Assembly: GCA_021396245.1 (NCBI GenBank)
Contig: WNYE01000028.1
Location: 1 to 64,000 of the forward strand
Source of the DNA: Sporothrix humicola
Lineage: Eukaryota > Ascomycota > Sordariomycetes > Ophiostomatales > Ophiostomataceae
Direction of reading: 5' to 3'
DNA length: 64,000 nucleotides
Shown here: piece by piece, positions 41,508-51,486 of the stretch
Numbering within the stretch: the first letter of the stretch is position 1
How the letters are laid out: each line of letters begins with the position of its first letter
Made by a program: the position numbers and the translations under genes
The notes under the pieces: generated by a model
What the model was told of the DNA's origin: nothing
Seen by the model: the letters and a program-made list of their open reading frames with translations, nothing else
Database searches by the model: none

Positions 41508-44500
41508 ATGTCTGCCCCTTCAACGTCTTCCCCCTCCACCTCGTCTTCTGTCGACATGTCTTCCCAACCCATTCGGGTCCGGATCGACCCTTTCTTGTCG
41601 GCCGTTGCGTCGGAGGACGAAAGCCGCCACTTTATCGGCGACAACGACGGAGAGCATCTCATGGGCGCGCTGGCCGCTGCCTGTGCAAGGGGCCCTTCCA
41701 ACTTGTCTTCCAACCGGCGGCCACCGAAATCGGCAGAGCACACTCTGGGCAGCGTGCCCTTCCAACTCGTGAGAGTCGAAGTCGACGCCCAGGGCAAAGC
41801 CATAACGCCCACCACCTTCTCCATGTTCTCCCGCCCGCTCGGTGAGACCGGCTATCTCTATGAATACCTCCGAAAGACCGCGCACAGAGGCACGGCCAAA
41901 ACCCACAGCCGCTGGCGCCACGAGCACCACCCGGAGTCCTTCAGCCGCGACTATCCGTACTCGGTCGACAACTTTGACTGCGAGCGGTTCGTCGAGGATC
42001 TGGAGGACGACAATGATCTGGTCGGCTACGTGGAGGACCCCAAGTGGGTGCTGTGGGCGGCTCTCGGAAACGATGCCTGGTCGTCGCCTTCCGAAACGTC
42101 GTCGTCGTCGTCGTCTTCGTCGTCACGCCCATCTTCCCCAACGTCTGCTTCCCCTCCCCGCGCCTTCGCTGTCCGCGACCGCATCAACCTGGTCGAACAC
42201 TTTCACGAGTTCCTCAACAACCTTCGGTGCGGCCTGGCCGCCAACAAATCCAAGCCCGTCCCCACTGTCTATTTCATCGTCGCATGCACATACCCAAGCC
42301 GCCACCGCATGAAGGCCTTTGAAGGTCCCAACGGCGAGATGTTGGCGCCACACCTCAACTCGACGCTCCTCCTCTTTCAGAGATTGTGGTCTCGGGCGGG
42401 GAATCGGCGGTGCAGCGTGAACGCATACGAAAACAACGACGACAGCGAAAGCGACAGCGACAGCGACTTTGACTATACCGAAATCGACTATACCACCCTC
42501 TCCAACAGAAAGGTGCTTGCAATCCGTAGTGCCGGCCTTGCGAGTGGTGCTATCCAGCCGTCTTGTAACGGCTTGGAAGACTCGTCCGAGGACGGTGGTG
42601 TCTACTTTGACGGCCACGAGTCTGAGTCGGATGATTCTTCGGAGCACCGCCCCTCCACGCCTCCTCCCCCATCGATCCTCCAGACTCTCGACACCAATGC
42701 TGCCAAGGGCGATGCCGTCGAGGGCGATCTGCACGCTCTTCTCCCCGAGGCCCAGTCTCCCGAACAGGCCGCCTGGGAGCAGTGCTGCAAGCTGCTGTGC
42801 ATCGACCCCGAGGAGCACAAGGACGCTCAGGTCCGCTCCGTCAAGATCCCCGGCACCGACAACATGATGATCAAGCCCAGCCAGCTCTGGACGGCCTACT
42901 GGATGCTGACGAGCCGGACCGACCGCGGTCTCTGTGGCGGTGTTCTCGCGGATGTCATGGGCACGGGCAAGACCTATGTCTGCCTCGTCGTCTGTCTCCT
43001 GCGCGCGTACATTGGCTACAACCGTGCCGAGGTCGAGCGGGAGTGGCAGCTGCGCGACCACGAGGCCAAGAAGGGCTCTTCTTCGGGCGGCAACATTGCT
43101 CCCAAGCAGCACCTTCCTCGCAACGTCGCCGGCACCGAGAACGTGGCTTGCCCCTGCGGCAACGCCATGGGCATCGAGTGCTATGCCAACCCCGGCGGTG
43201 TCACCCGCTTCATTGCTGACGGCCTCTCGCGCGGTGCCTCCTTGATCCTCGCGCCCCAGACCGTACTCGACAACTGGGTCAAGACCGTCAAGCACGTCCG
43301 CCTGCAGCACAAATTCTATGAGCCCGTCGTCTTCCACAGCAAAATGTCCAACGAGGACATCGCCATGGCACCCGCTCCGCGTCTCAAGCAAAAGCTGCAG
43401 ATGGGCGTCCGCCCTCAACCCCACGTCAGCAGCGACGGCCTGTTCTCACAAAGCTGGGAGCCCAATGTCATGGATGTCGTCCACGACTACACTCCCAGCA
43501 TTGCCAAAGATGCCTATCCCGAGCGCTTCATTTTCCTGTCGACGCACATGCCTGAGAAACTCACCGAATTCTTCCAGCTGCCCGTCCCCGTACGCCGCAA
43601 GGCCGGTGCTAGCGCTCGCGAACGCAAGACCGTCTATGGCTGCCCCATCGGCATCCAGCTCGTGGACGAGTTCCACAAGGCCAAGGACGATGTCATTTCG
43701 CTCGCTCTCCAGCACAAGCATCTGCAGGGCGCCGACTCGAAAGACAACTTTGACTTTTGGGCCATTACCGGCACGCCTCTGCCGGCCAAGCTGACGGATC
43801 TTGAAAAGGTTACTGATATTCTGCAGCGTCTGCCCCAGTGGGACGATGCGGCCAGCCCTCACCATGACAGCCGTGTCGTCGCTCTGCGCGAGCTGCAGAT
43901 GGCGTATGAGAAGGCTGTCGCCGAGGATGGCACCCCGGATCAGGCCGCGGATTTCCGCGCCCGGGCCGAGCGTTTCTTCAAGGGCGGCATCATCAAGCGC
44001 CATACCGAAAGCTCCATGTTCTTTGGCCAGCGCATCTTCAACCTGCAGGATGTGACGCCACAGGTCGTCGTCCACACTACCCCGGATGATCTCCGCGACG
44101 ATGTGAGCAAGGTCGTCGCCCGCGTCGGCGACAAGATCCGCCAGTCCATGGCCGATGCCCCCTCGGGCGATTCCGACGCTCCCAACTGGGAGCAGGCCGT
44201 CCGCTCGAGCTCTCTGTTCAACCACATGATGGACCTCGAGATTCTGGCCACCTTCCCCGGTGCCGCCCCGCTGATGCTCGCCGAGCCGCCCGTCATCGAC
44301 TTTGGCCTCGCCGCTATCCGCGCCGAGATCCGCCAAGCCGAGAACCACGACGCCACCAAGGTCGAGCTCTTCCAGACCCACCTTGACACGATCATCGCTA
44401 ACAGCCCGCACTTAGATGCCATCTGCCAGACCATCGACGAAATGAAGGCCGACCGCACAAAGCGCCGCGCTCTCCCCACGCCCGTCGCTGCCGACGCCGC

Positions 44501-45035
44501 CAACAAGTCGGTCTTCTCCAGCAAGAAGGTCGACCTCTCCGTCAAGAAGCTGGTCGTCCTGTGTCCCCGCATGGGCGAGGCCATCTTTGTCTATTTGGCC
44601 CTGCGCAAGCTCCGCCCTGAAGTCAATGCCGTCTTCCTCCATGCCGATCTCAAGCTCTCGGAGCGCACTGCCCTTCTCCAGGACTTTAACCGCCTCGATG
44701 CGCCCACGCCCGCCGGCATCAACCACACCGCCCAGGTTCTGGTCGGCACTTTCCGCGATGCCGGCACCGGTAACGATCTGACCGTCGCCAACTACCAGAT
44801 CCTGACCGGCCCGCTGCGTCTGCGCAGCCAGCAGGACCAGGCCTTTGGCCGCACCAACCGCGAGGGCCAGACCCTGCGACTGCACCACCGTCTGCTAGTC
44901 ACGGAAGACAGCCCCGTCGACCGTATCGTCATGGTCACTCAGGCGCGCCGGCAGATTGTCAGCAATCCTTTCGCCATGGACGAGGAGCTGGTGTTGGCGG
45001 ATGTCGAGGAGGTGGAGGAGGAGTCGGATGAGTAG
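41508..45035 (+). CDS. Divergent SNF2-family ATPase, fungal-specific (1175 aa)
   Basis: Predicted nuclear DNA-translocating ATPase. Single exon. A Ser/Thr-rich N terminus and an acidic Ser/Asp/Glu tract (about 300-390) precede the motor. The ATPase motifs are present but altered: motif I DVMGTGKT at 482-489 (the usual form is DMGLGKT), motif II DEFH at 720-723 instead of DEAH/DEGH, TGTPLP near 753, and motif VI QAFGRTNREGQ near 1111, with RxxRxGQ intact. Motif Ia-like ASLILAPQTVLDNW is also seen. There is no bromo-, chromo- or RING domain. The ATG at 41508 was chosen because upstream codons look like leader. Similar divergent SNF2 proteins occur in filamentous fungi; the exact subfamily is not recognised. 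All the key catalytic residues appear present, so I expect activity. Confidence 0.85.
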   Translation: MSAPSTSSPSTSSSVDMSSQPIRVRIDPFLSAVASEDESRHFIGDNDGEHLMGALAAACARGPSNLSSNRRPPKSAEHTLGSVPFQLVRVEVDAQGKAITPTTFSMFSRPLGETGYLYEYLRKTAHRGTAKTHSRWRHEHHPESFSRDYPYSVDNFDCERFVEDLEDDNDLVGYVEDPKWVLWAALGNDAWSSPSETSSSSSSSSSRPSSPTSASPPRAFAVRDRINLVEHFHEFLNNLRCGLAANKSKPVPTVYFIVACTYPSRHRMKAFEGPNGEMLAPHLNSTLLLFQRLWSRAGNRRCSVNAYENNDDSESDSDSDFDYTEIDYTTLSNRKVLAIRSAGLASGAIQPSCNGLEDSSEDGGVYFDGHESESDDSSEHRPSTPPPPSILQTLDTNAAKGDAVEGDLHALLPEAQSPEQAAWEQCCKLLCIDPEEHKDAQVRSVKIPGTDNMMIKPSQLWTAYWMLTSRTDRGLCGGVLADVMGTGKTYVCLVVCLLRAYIGYNRAEVEREWQLRDHEAKKGSSSGGNIAPKQHLPRNVAGTENVACPCGNAMGIECYANPGGVTRFIADGLSRGASLILAPQTVLDNWVKTVKHVRLQHKFYEPVVFHSKMSNEDIAMAPAPRLKQKLQMGVRPQPHVSSDGLFSQSWEPNVMDVVHDYTPSIAKDAYPERFIFLSTHMPEKLTEFFQLPVPVRRKAGASARERKTVYGCPIGIQLVDEFHKAKDDVISLALQHKHLQGADSKDNFDFWAITGTPLPAKLTDLEKVTDILQRLPQWDDAASPHHDSRVVALRELQMAYEKAVAEDGTPDQAADFRARAERFFKGGIIKRHTESSMFFGQRIFNLQDVTPQVVVHTTPDDLRDDVSKVVARVGDKIRQSMADAPSGDSDAPNWEQAVRSSSLFNHMMDLEILATFPGAAPLMLAEPPVIDFGLAAIRAEIRQAENHDATKVELFQTHLDTIIANSPHLDAICQTIDEMKADRTKRRALPTPVAADAANKSVFSSKKVDLSVKKLVVLCPRMGEAIFVYLALRKLRPEVNAVFLHADLKLSERTALLQDFNRLDAPTPAGINHTAQVLVGTFRDAGTGNDLTVANYQILTGPLRLRSQQDQAFGRTNREGQTLRLHHRLLVTEDSPVDRIVMVTQARRQIVSNPFAMDEELVLADVEEVEEESDE

Positions 45036-46656
45036 GGTTGTTGATAGCTGACCTTTTTTTTTGGTCTTCTTTTCTTTCTTTTTGTAGGAGTAGTTGTTTG
45101 TTTCTGTTTGGAGTTTGTTTACCCCTTTTTGGATTTGGAGTCGCGCGTTTTGGCGTTTTGCATCTTGCTGCTTTGCTCCTTCCTGTCATAAATAAAATAC
45201 AAAAAAAACATTTGCTCTTTCTCATCTTGACTTTCACATGCTTTTCTCCGTGACATATGCCCATCGTGACTTCCCTGCAAATGAGGACTCTTCCAAATAG
45301 AGAGATCGCCCCTTCTTAATCTAGAGATGTCCTTGCTCAACAATCAACATGCCTGCCTGCCGTGAGATGTCTTGATATTAATTGCCCACCATAGTCCACT
45401 GTAAACCCACATCACTCCCCGATTAAAGGCCCGCCTAGAACTCTCACCGCCGATCTCGCCCCAGGCGTGCTCGGCGAACTTCCACGCTGCCTTCCATCGT
45501 GCCTTCCATCCTTCAGGGCTCCTTCCACGCTTTTCAGCATTCCAGCATTCCAGCGCTCCCACCTTCCGCAAGAAGGTGTCCCAGTGAGACAACTTCCGTC
45601 TCCGGCCTGCTGGAGCCGGTGCTTTGCGCTCTCACTCATTCTGGACCTTCTGACATTGGCCAATCACTGGCTAAACAACGGCAAGCTAGTCCTGTGAGCA
45701 CTCTATCGTGAACGTGCCAACCACCTGAGCGGTGCTTAGTCGGGGCACTTTTAGCGGGTCTTTTTGGTCGCTTTGGTGTCGTTCGCTCTTGCCTGGTGCC
45801 GAAGATAGCCACTATTGGAGTCGAGCTCCTTGGTGCCTGGGTCATTCTTGCCTTTTAGACTTTGGACGGTGACTTTCCATTTTCCATTTCGTTCTTGACA
45901 TTTACATCTCGTCTTTGTTTTCTCACTTTCTTTCGTCTCTTCTTCTCTTCATCTTCTTTTTTCGACATCACGACGACAACTGCCGAGAATCGACAACGTC
46001 AGACAGCCGAATCTACCCACCCGATCGCATTTTCGCACCTCTCGTTTTCTCGCATTTCGCTCCCCCGCCCTCTTTTTTTACGCCCTCTCGTTTCTCCAAC
46101 CGTCCAATCCCTTTCGTTTGCGGTCAAAAAAAGCAAGTGAAAAGCACGCGCATATTTCACAGACAACCAAGACAACTCCAAGGGTGCAGCACAACCAGAG
46201 CGGGCGCACTCGTCATTGGCAGAAAAGGAACGAAATTCAACGAAAAGGACTCACCGGTCGGCAAAAAGCGAGGCGCACGGCAAACAGCAAACGGCAAACT
46301 GCAGGCAGCAAAAGACCGTCGTCTCTCGGTTCGGGTCATATTCTCCCTCAGAGTCAGAAACGAGAGACATAAGCGGCTCCGATCGAACAAATCGACGTAC
46401 TCAGAATCGTTTCTCGCTTTTCGTCGGCAGTTTTTTCGATAATTGTTCCGGCCATTTGTTTCGGTCGTTTTTCGTTTCTCGCGAATTTATCGAATTTCTT
46501 CCCAAAGATATAGACGAGCCGATTAACGACAAAGTAAGCGATCCATCCAACAAAACCGTCGCTTCTATTCGACAAAGAAGACGGAACCAAATCGAGAAAC
46601 CACTGAAAGCGCTCTTTTCGTAACAGACAAACGTGCAGGGGGTCGAAACAGAAGCC
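45036..46656. other. Long leader region of the TCO89-like gene
   Basis: 1.6 kb without a supported gene. A T-rich 3' flank of the SNF2 gene is followed by an unremarkable stretch and then, from about 45860 to 46130, a pyrimidine-rich leader. After that an A-rich stretch leads to the start at 46657. Several short upstream ATGs would make small leader peptides if transcription starts near 45.9 kb. Confidence 0.45.
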
Positions 46657-49278
46657 ATGGATCGGGCAACCAACACGGGCAAAAGCGCCGGCCAATCAAA
46701 GCGGCTGCAGCTTGTGCACAGCAGCTCGGGCAGCGAGAACGACAGTGGAAGCGACAGCGAAAGCGGCAAGGAATACGTCCAGAAGCAGCCACCACCACCC
46801 ACACCGCCGTCACGGCAGACACGACAAACGTCCGAACATCAAACACAGCAGACACAGACGCAACAATCCTCTCAAAAGACGCAAAAGTCACACGAACACC
46901 AGCAGCAGCAACCTCACAACACCACGTCATCAACTGGCGCGCCACATGCACACGCCCGAACCAAGGCACAGAAGCATGTTGTAGGCGGCGGCGGTAGCAC
47001 AGCTCGGTTGCACGCGCGCGTTCCCTCGTCCAAAGCCTTGCACAAGACAGTTCACCATCATCACCATCACGCCTCCTCGACAAAGCTCCAGCAGCAGCAA
47101 CAACAGCTCCAGCAACTTCAGCAACTGCAGCAATTCCATCAGCAGCAACAGCAGCAACAATTTCATCGCCGACGTCGTTCTTCAACATCTCCACCGACAA
47201 CACCCTCCGACTACGCTGCTCGATTCCCATTCGCAGCCGCGCCACCCCCGATTGACCAGACTCCGTCGCAGCAACGGCCTCCACACCGCCGCTCGACTTC
47301 GACGACCGAGGCCAAACTGCAGCGCAGCGCCAACTCTGCTTCCACATCCTCGCTCGTGCGGCGGAACCAGTCGGCCACGAACCTCAAGCGGAACCGCTCG
47401 CACGCCGACGTCGCCAAACGGATGAGCCACGGAGCCACCCGATCACACACGAGCGCCACGATCAAGCGCACCAACTCCAACCCGGCAGTACACCACGGCG
47501 ACCGACCGCGGCCGCTTTCGTCTGCCGGCAAGAAGAAGCCCAGCGCCGGAGGAGCCGGCGGAGGCCACGTGCAGTTTGAGATCGGCAGCGACGACGACCA
47601 GGATCAGGACCAGGAGGACGAGTGGGTTGACGCCGGGTCGTCCAACGTGAGCGGGTCGCGTAAGAACAGCCTGCAGTACCGGCCCGAAAACTCGCCCAAG
47701 TCACCAAAGGGCGCGAGCCAGTCGACAAAGAACGAGTCGGAAGAGGAAGAGGACGAAAGCGAGAGCCAGAGTGAAAGCGAAAGTGAAAGCGGAAGCGAGG
47801 AAGAAGAAGAGGAGGAAGACGAAGTTGAGCCCACGAAGCAGCAGCAGAAGCAGCCGCAGCAGCACCAGCTGAAGTTGCCTATTCGTTCCGCCAGTGGATC
47901 TCAACAGCCTTCCCAGCCTCAACAGACGCCACAGCAGCAGAAGCAACACGAACTGCGCACAGCCAAGGACCACGAACCCGAGCCACACCCATCATCTTCA
48001 GCATCCACGGCTGCATCCACCCACCTCCGGACCAGCTCCTCGACCACACGCCTCCTCCTTCCGCGCACACCGCCTCGCGGCGCACCACCCAAGATGTCAA
48101 CCGAGACGGCCTCGGCGACGCGTAACACGCAGTCGTCGTCACCCGACTCGAGCCCCAGACGGCGACTACAGCACCGCCACAATCAGAGTCTTCCCGGTGG
48201 AAGCGGTGACCGGGATGCCATGACCTCCCGTTTCATCACAACTGGAAGCCACGAGTCAGCAGGCGGCACCACAGGCGGTGATTCCTTCTATACCACATCA
48301 TCATCTCGGCCCAGCACAGGCCGGCAGTTGGCTGACGAACGTAATAATGCCACTTCGTCATCCATCGCACCATCCTCGTCAAACCCAGCCGCGTCAAGAC
48401 ACCCACGCCGGACACGGTCCATTGGTGGCGAGATGGCACAGCAACAGACCTCGGACGACGAAGACTCAAGCGCCATGACGAGCGGCGGCGATGTTCGTAA
48501 GATGACATCGGCAGCCTCACCATCGGGCCCCATTGGCACACACCCTCGCCGCACGCGCGCACCACACGCTCCGCCCGCCGAACTCAGCCGCACCCAGCAG
48601 AAGCTCAACCTGGAGCGGGCCAGCTCCAACATTGACCGCGGCAGCCGCCAACATGCTGTGCCTGTCGCCGGTTCGCTGGTCGGCGCGGGCGAGTTTGGCA
48701 TGCACGACCCACGCATCGGCAAGCTGATGGAAAAGACGGGCATGGAGTACTACATGATCCGGCGGTACCAGAACCCTGTCACGCGCAGTCTCGGCCGTCT
48801 GACAGACCGTCTGGGCGGCGACCGCAACTGGCGCATTCCGGCTGCCAACGGCGGCATCAGCCGTGCCTCGACCGGTTTGAGTGAGGCTGGTGGTGCGGTA
48901 CCAGGTCATAGAGCCACCCAGTCAGCTTCCGGTCTGAGCCAGAGCTTCCGCGAACGGGATATCCGCCGCGGTGTGCTCCAGTCTGCCGCCGCAGCAGCCG
49001 CCGGTGCTAATGCCCCAGGCGGCAGTGGTGCCACCAAGGCAGGCAAGCCATACCACCTGAACGGCCACGGAAATGGTGTCAGCGCCAGCGGCAGTGGCAG
49101 TGGATCGTCCAGTGCCGTCCCTTCCACTCCCGGCGATGCTGCTCGTACGTCCTTCCAGCAGCAGCAGACGCGCCTCAGCGGTGCCAGCCTCGTGGAAGGC
49201 TACGACGAGGACAGCACGGCGTCGATCCTGCGCAATCTGTGGGACAAGAATCTGTATCTCGGCACCAGCCAGGACTAG
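46657..49278 (+). CDS. TCO89-like protein, putative TORC1 subunit (873 aa)
   Basis: Largely disordered protein. The first ATG of the frame is at 46657 in good context (GAAGCCATGG); the frame before it begins with GTG, which I reject. Gln/His-rich tracts lie at about 75-180. The part that resembles fungal TCO89 proteins runs from about 235 (QSATNLKRNRSHADVAKR) through a KRTNSNPAV repeat to VQFEIG and DEWVDAGSS near 320, followed by an acidic Ser/Glu tract. A short ordered segment is near residues 687-710 (KTGMEYYMIRRYQ). The C terminus ends with a compact conserved-looking stretch (LRNLWDKNLYL). TCO89 is a fungal TORC1 subunit at the vacuole. The match is by motif style only and should be treated as probable, not certain. 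Confidence 0.65.
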   Translation: MDRATNTGKSAGQSKRLQLVHSSSGSENDSGSDSESGKEYVQKQPPPPTPPSRQTRQTSEHQTQQTQTQQSSQKTQKSHEHQQQQPHNTTSSTGAPHAHARTKAQKHVVGGGGSTARLHARVPSSKALHKTVHHHHHHASSTKLQQQQQQLQQLQQLQQFHQQQQQQQFHRRRRSSTSPPTTPSDYAARFPFAAAPPPIDQTPSQQRPPHRRSTSTTEAKLQRSANSASTSSLVRRNQSATNLKRNRSHADVAKRMSHGATRSHTSATIKRTNSNPAVHHGDRPRPLSSAGKKKPSAGGAGGGHVQFEIGSDDDQDQDQEDEWVDAGSSNVSGSRKNSLQYRPENSPKSPKGASQSTKNESEEEEDESESQSESESESGSEEEEEEEDEVEPTKQQQKQPQQHQLKLPIRSASGSQQPSQPQQTPQQQKQHELRTAKDHEPEPHPSSSASTAASTHLRTSSSTTRLLLPRTPPRGAPPKMSTETASATRNTQSSSPDSSPRRRLQHRHNQSLPGGSGDRDAMTSRFITTGSHESAGGTTGGDSFYTTSSSRPSTGRQLADERNNATSSSIAPSSSNPAASRHPRRTRSIGGEMAQQQTSDDEDSSAMTSGGDVRKMTSAASPSGPIGTHPRRTRAPHAPPAELSRTQQKLNLERASSNIDRGSRQHAVPVAGSLVGAGEFGMHDPRIGKLMEKTGMEYYMIRRYQNPVTRSLGRLTDRLGGDRNWRIPAANGGISRASTGLSEAGGAVPGHRATQSASGLSQSFRERDIRRGVLQSAAAAAAGANAPGGSGATKAGKPYHLNGHGNGVSASGSGSGSSSAVPSTPGDAARTSFQQQQTRLSGASLVEGYDEDSTASILRNLWDKNLYLGTSQD

Positions 49279-50076
49279 GAATCCGCTGAAAGCGAGTGCA
49301 CGCCTTTGTATGCTGACCAGAGGAAGTAGGTCAAACATGTCTTTAGCTTTTAGCTTTTTGGCCGGTGGTTTTTTTACTTTTTTATCTTTTTTCTTCGTCT
49401 TACTACCCTCTTGAAGAATTGTCTTTTAATATCCAGAGCTCGATTGTAGCTACCTGTTTTTATTTTCTCTATTTCACTTCCCTACTTTTTCTATGAGACA
49501 ACTTGTAGTGCCGCCATTAGAAGCTTTTGATATTTTATTTGGTTTAAGGTACCATGCACTTTTGAGCAAAATATATCAGTTGTAGCTAGACATGATTTGC
49601 CCCAATGAACTGCTGCTTGTTAACCCTAGGCCGTAGTGCATTTCTTTCATCTCGCGATGCGCATCGACTAAGAATTTGGCTATGACGTACCTCAAGAGAC
49701 ACCTGGATCGCGCCTCCCTTTGGTGATGAGAATAAGCCTTTTAGCTGCCGCGTTCCTGCTCTAGACTCCTAATTCGTATGAAGTGCTTCTTTCCATATCC
49801 GTTCAGTCCATTCAATCTATGACCCGGATGTGTTCCGATGTGCGAGCGTTACAGGCCATTCGCACCTGCCATTCTCATCCCCAGATTCGGAACATGCCCG
49901 TGCTGGTGCATGAAACGTAACCCCTCAACCATAAAGGAAGGCACGTCCCAGCCTCAATACCAGTCCCCTCATCATCTCCTCATTTGTGCTCTCGAAATAC
50001 CTCGTCACTTGGTCTCTGATTCACCTCACTTCTCAATCAATTTCAACATCATCACCACCACCTACCACCACCCAAC
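49279..50076. other. Intergenic region, 3' flank and promoter
   Basis: About 800 bases: a T-rich 3' flank, then a balanced promoter region ending in a C/A-rich leader (CACCACC repeats) before the ATG at 50077. No gene is seen. Confidence 0.4.
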
Positions 50077-51164
50077 ATGGCCGCCGCCGCCGCCGCCCTT
50101 CTTGGGCTTACCAATTACGACAGCCCGCTGCTGCGCAGCACCATGCCTGCCCTCATTACATCGTTTGCCATCAATGGAGTTTTTGGCATTCCGTCGACAC
50201 TTATGTCGAATCCGCCCACAGAAGTTTACTACGATCTCGCCGGCGCCATCGCCAACGCCACCGCCGCCATCCTCAGCCTCTGCCTGCCACGGCTGCGCGC
50301 CCAGTCCCTGCTCGCAACCGCCAGCAACGGCTCGGCCCTCACGATCGAGGCGCCGCACTGGCGCCAGCTTGCTCTCACCGGCTGCGTCCTCATCTGGACT
50401 GCCCGACGTAAGTTGCTTTTTTTTTTCCTCGCTTCGCTCGCTTTTCTTTCCGTCCTCACTTCTTTCTTTCTTTCCTCGCTTCGCTCGTTACTAACACGCC
50501 CGTCAACATAGTCGGCACGTACCTTGTCCGCCGCATGCATCGCGACGGCAAGGACACGCGCTTCGACGACTTCCGCACTGACTACGTTAAGCTTGCCTTT
50601 GCCTGGACCGCCCAGGCTCTGTGGGTCCTCCTCATTCAGTCGCCCGTCACGGCCGTCAACGCTGTCGGCGCTCCTATCCTCTTGGCCGGCTCCAAGCATC
50701 CCGTGTCCACCTCAGTTCTTCCTAACGGTGCCCTGTGGACCGACATTGTCGGTTTCGGTCTCTGGGCTTTTGGCTTTGTGTTCGAGTCCGTCGCCGACTA
50801 CCAAAAGGACACCTGGACCGTGTCCAGGCAGAAGAAGGAGCACGACGAGGTCTTTTTGTCAAAGGGACTGTTCTCGCTCAGCCGCTTCCCGCATTACTTT
50901 GGCGAGACGACTCTATGGGCTGGTCTGGCTTTGGTCGGGGCGGGCGTGCTCGTCCAGGAACCCGTCCGCGCGGCCCTCGGCGGCATCAGCGTGGCGACGG
51001 CCGTCGCAATTTGTGCCATCAGCCCGGCGTTCACGGCCTACGTCTTGCTGAGAGTGAGCGGCGCGCCGTTGAGTGAACGCAAGTACGACCGCAAGTACGG
51101 CAAGCGGGCCGACTACCAAAAGTGGAAGCGCGAGACGCCCAAGTTCTTCCCAAAGTTCTTTTGA
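50077..51164 (+). CDS. DUF1295 / steroid 5-alpha-reductase-like membrane protein (327 aa, 2 exons)
   Basis: Multi-pass membrane protein of the DUF1295 family, related to the C-terminal domain of steroid 5-alpha reductases and isoprenylcysteine methyltransferases. Proposed exons are 50077-50407 and 50512-51164 with a 104-base intron (GTAAGT donor, ATAG acceptor); the junction reads TARLGTYLVRR in frame. Family-like features are FGFVFESVADYQK, the GLFSLSRFPHYFGETTLW block that carries the conserved Arg-x-Pro-x-Tyr, and the ERKYDRKYGKRADYQKWK tail. About seven hydrophobic helices are likely. A NADPH-binding role is inferred from the family; no substrate is known. It is tail to tail with SUP35. 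Confidence 0.88.
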
Positions 51165-51486
51165 GGTTTTGAGGTGGGGCGTGTCATGATATTTAATGCG
51201 TTGGTTTATGACGCCCTGTTTTACGCCTCCAGAATGTAATGAATGCATCGTTGGATTTGTCAAAGTTTGAAATATGTCTATTCAATTAATCAAAGAACAA
51301 AATAAAATTGAAAAATCAAAACGAAGTCTTGGCCGGCTTGGTACGGCAATCATTTTGTTTGGTGCTGCCTTTTTTTCAACCCTTCCCTCCATGCAACCTA
51401 TGTTTAACAGCCTCCTTTTAGGATGTTGGCATCTCAGTTTTCGTCAGACAAGATGCCGCCCGGGATATTCTTTTCGCTTAATGCAT
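51165..51486. other. Convergent 3' flanks of the DUF1295 and SUP35 genes
   Basis: 322 bases between two stop codons, with opposed genes on each side. It holds both 3' untranslated regions; the A/T-rich sequence at 51290-51320 may serve polyadenylation. No other feature. Confidence 0.5.

Noticed and set aside
42123..44411. Minus-strand frames opposite the divergent SNF2 gene
   Set aside because: No motifs; the + strand frame carries all ATPase motifs.
46633..46656. Eight-residue extension of the TCO89-like protein
   Set aside because: It begins with GTG, not a normal nuclear start; the ATG at 46657 has a strong context.
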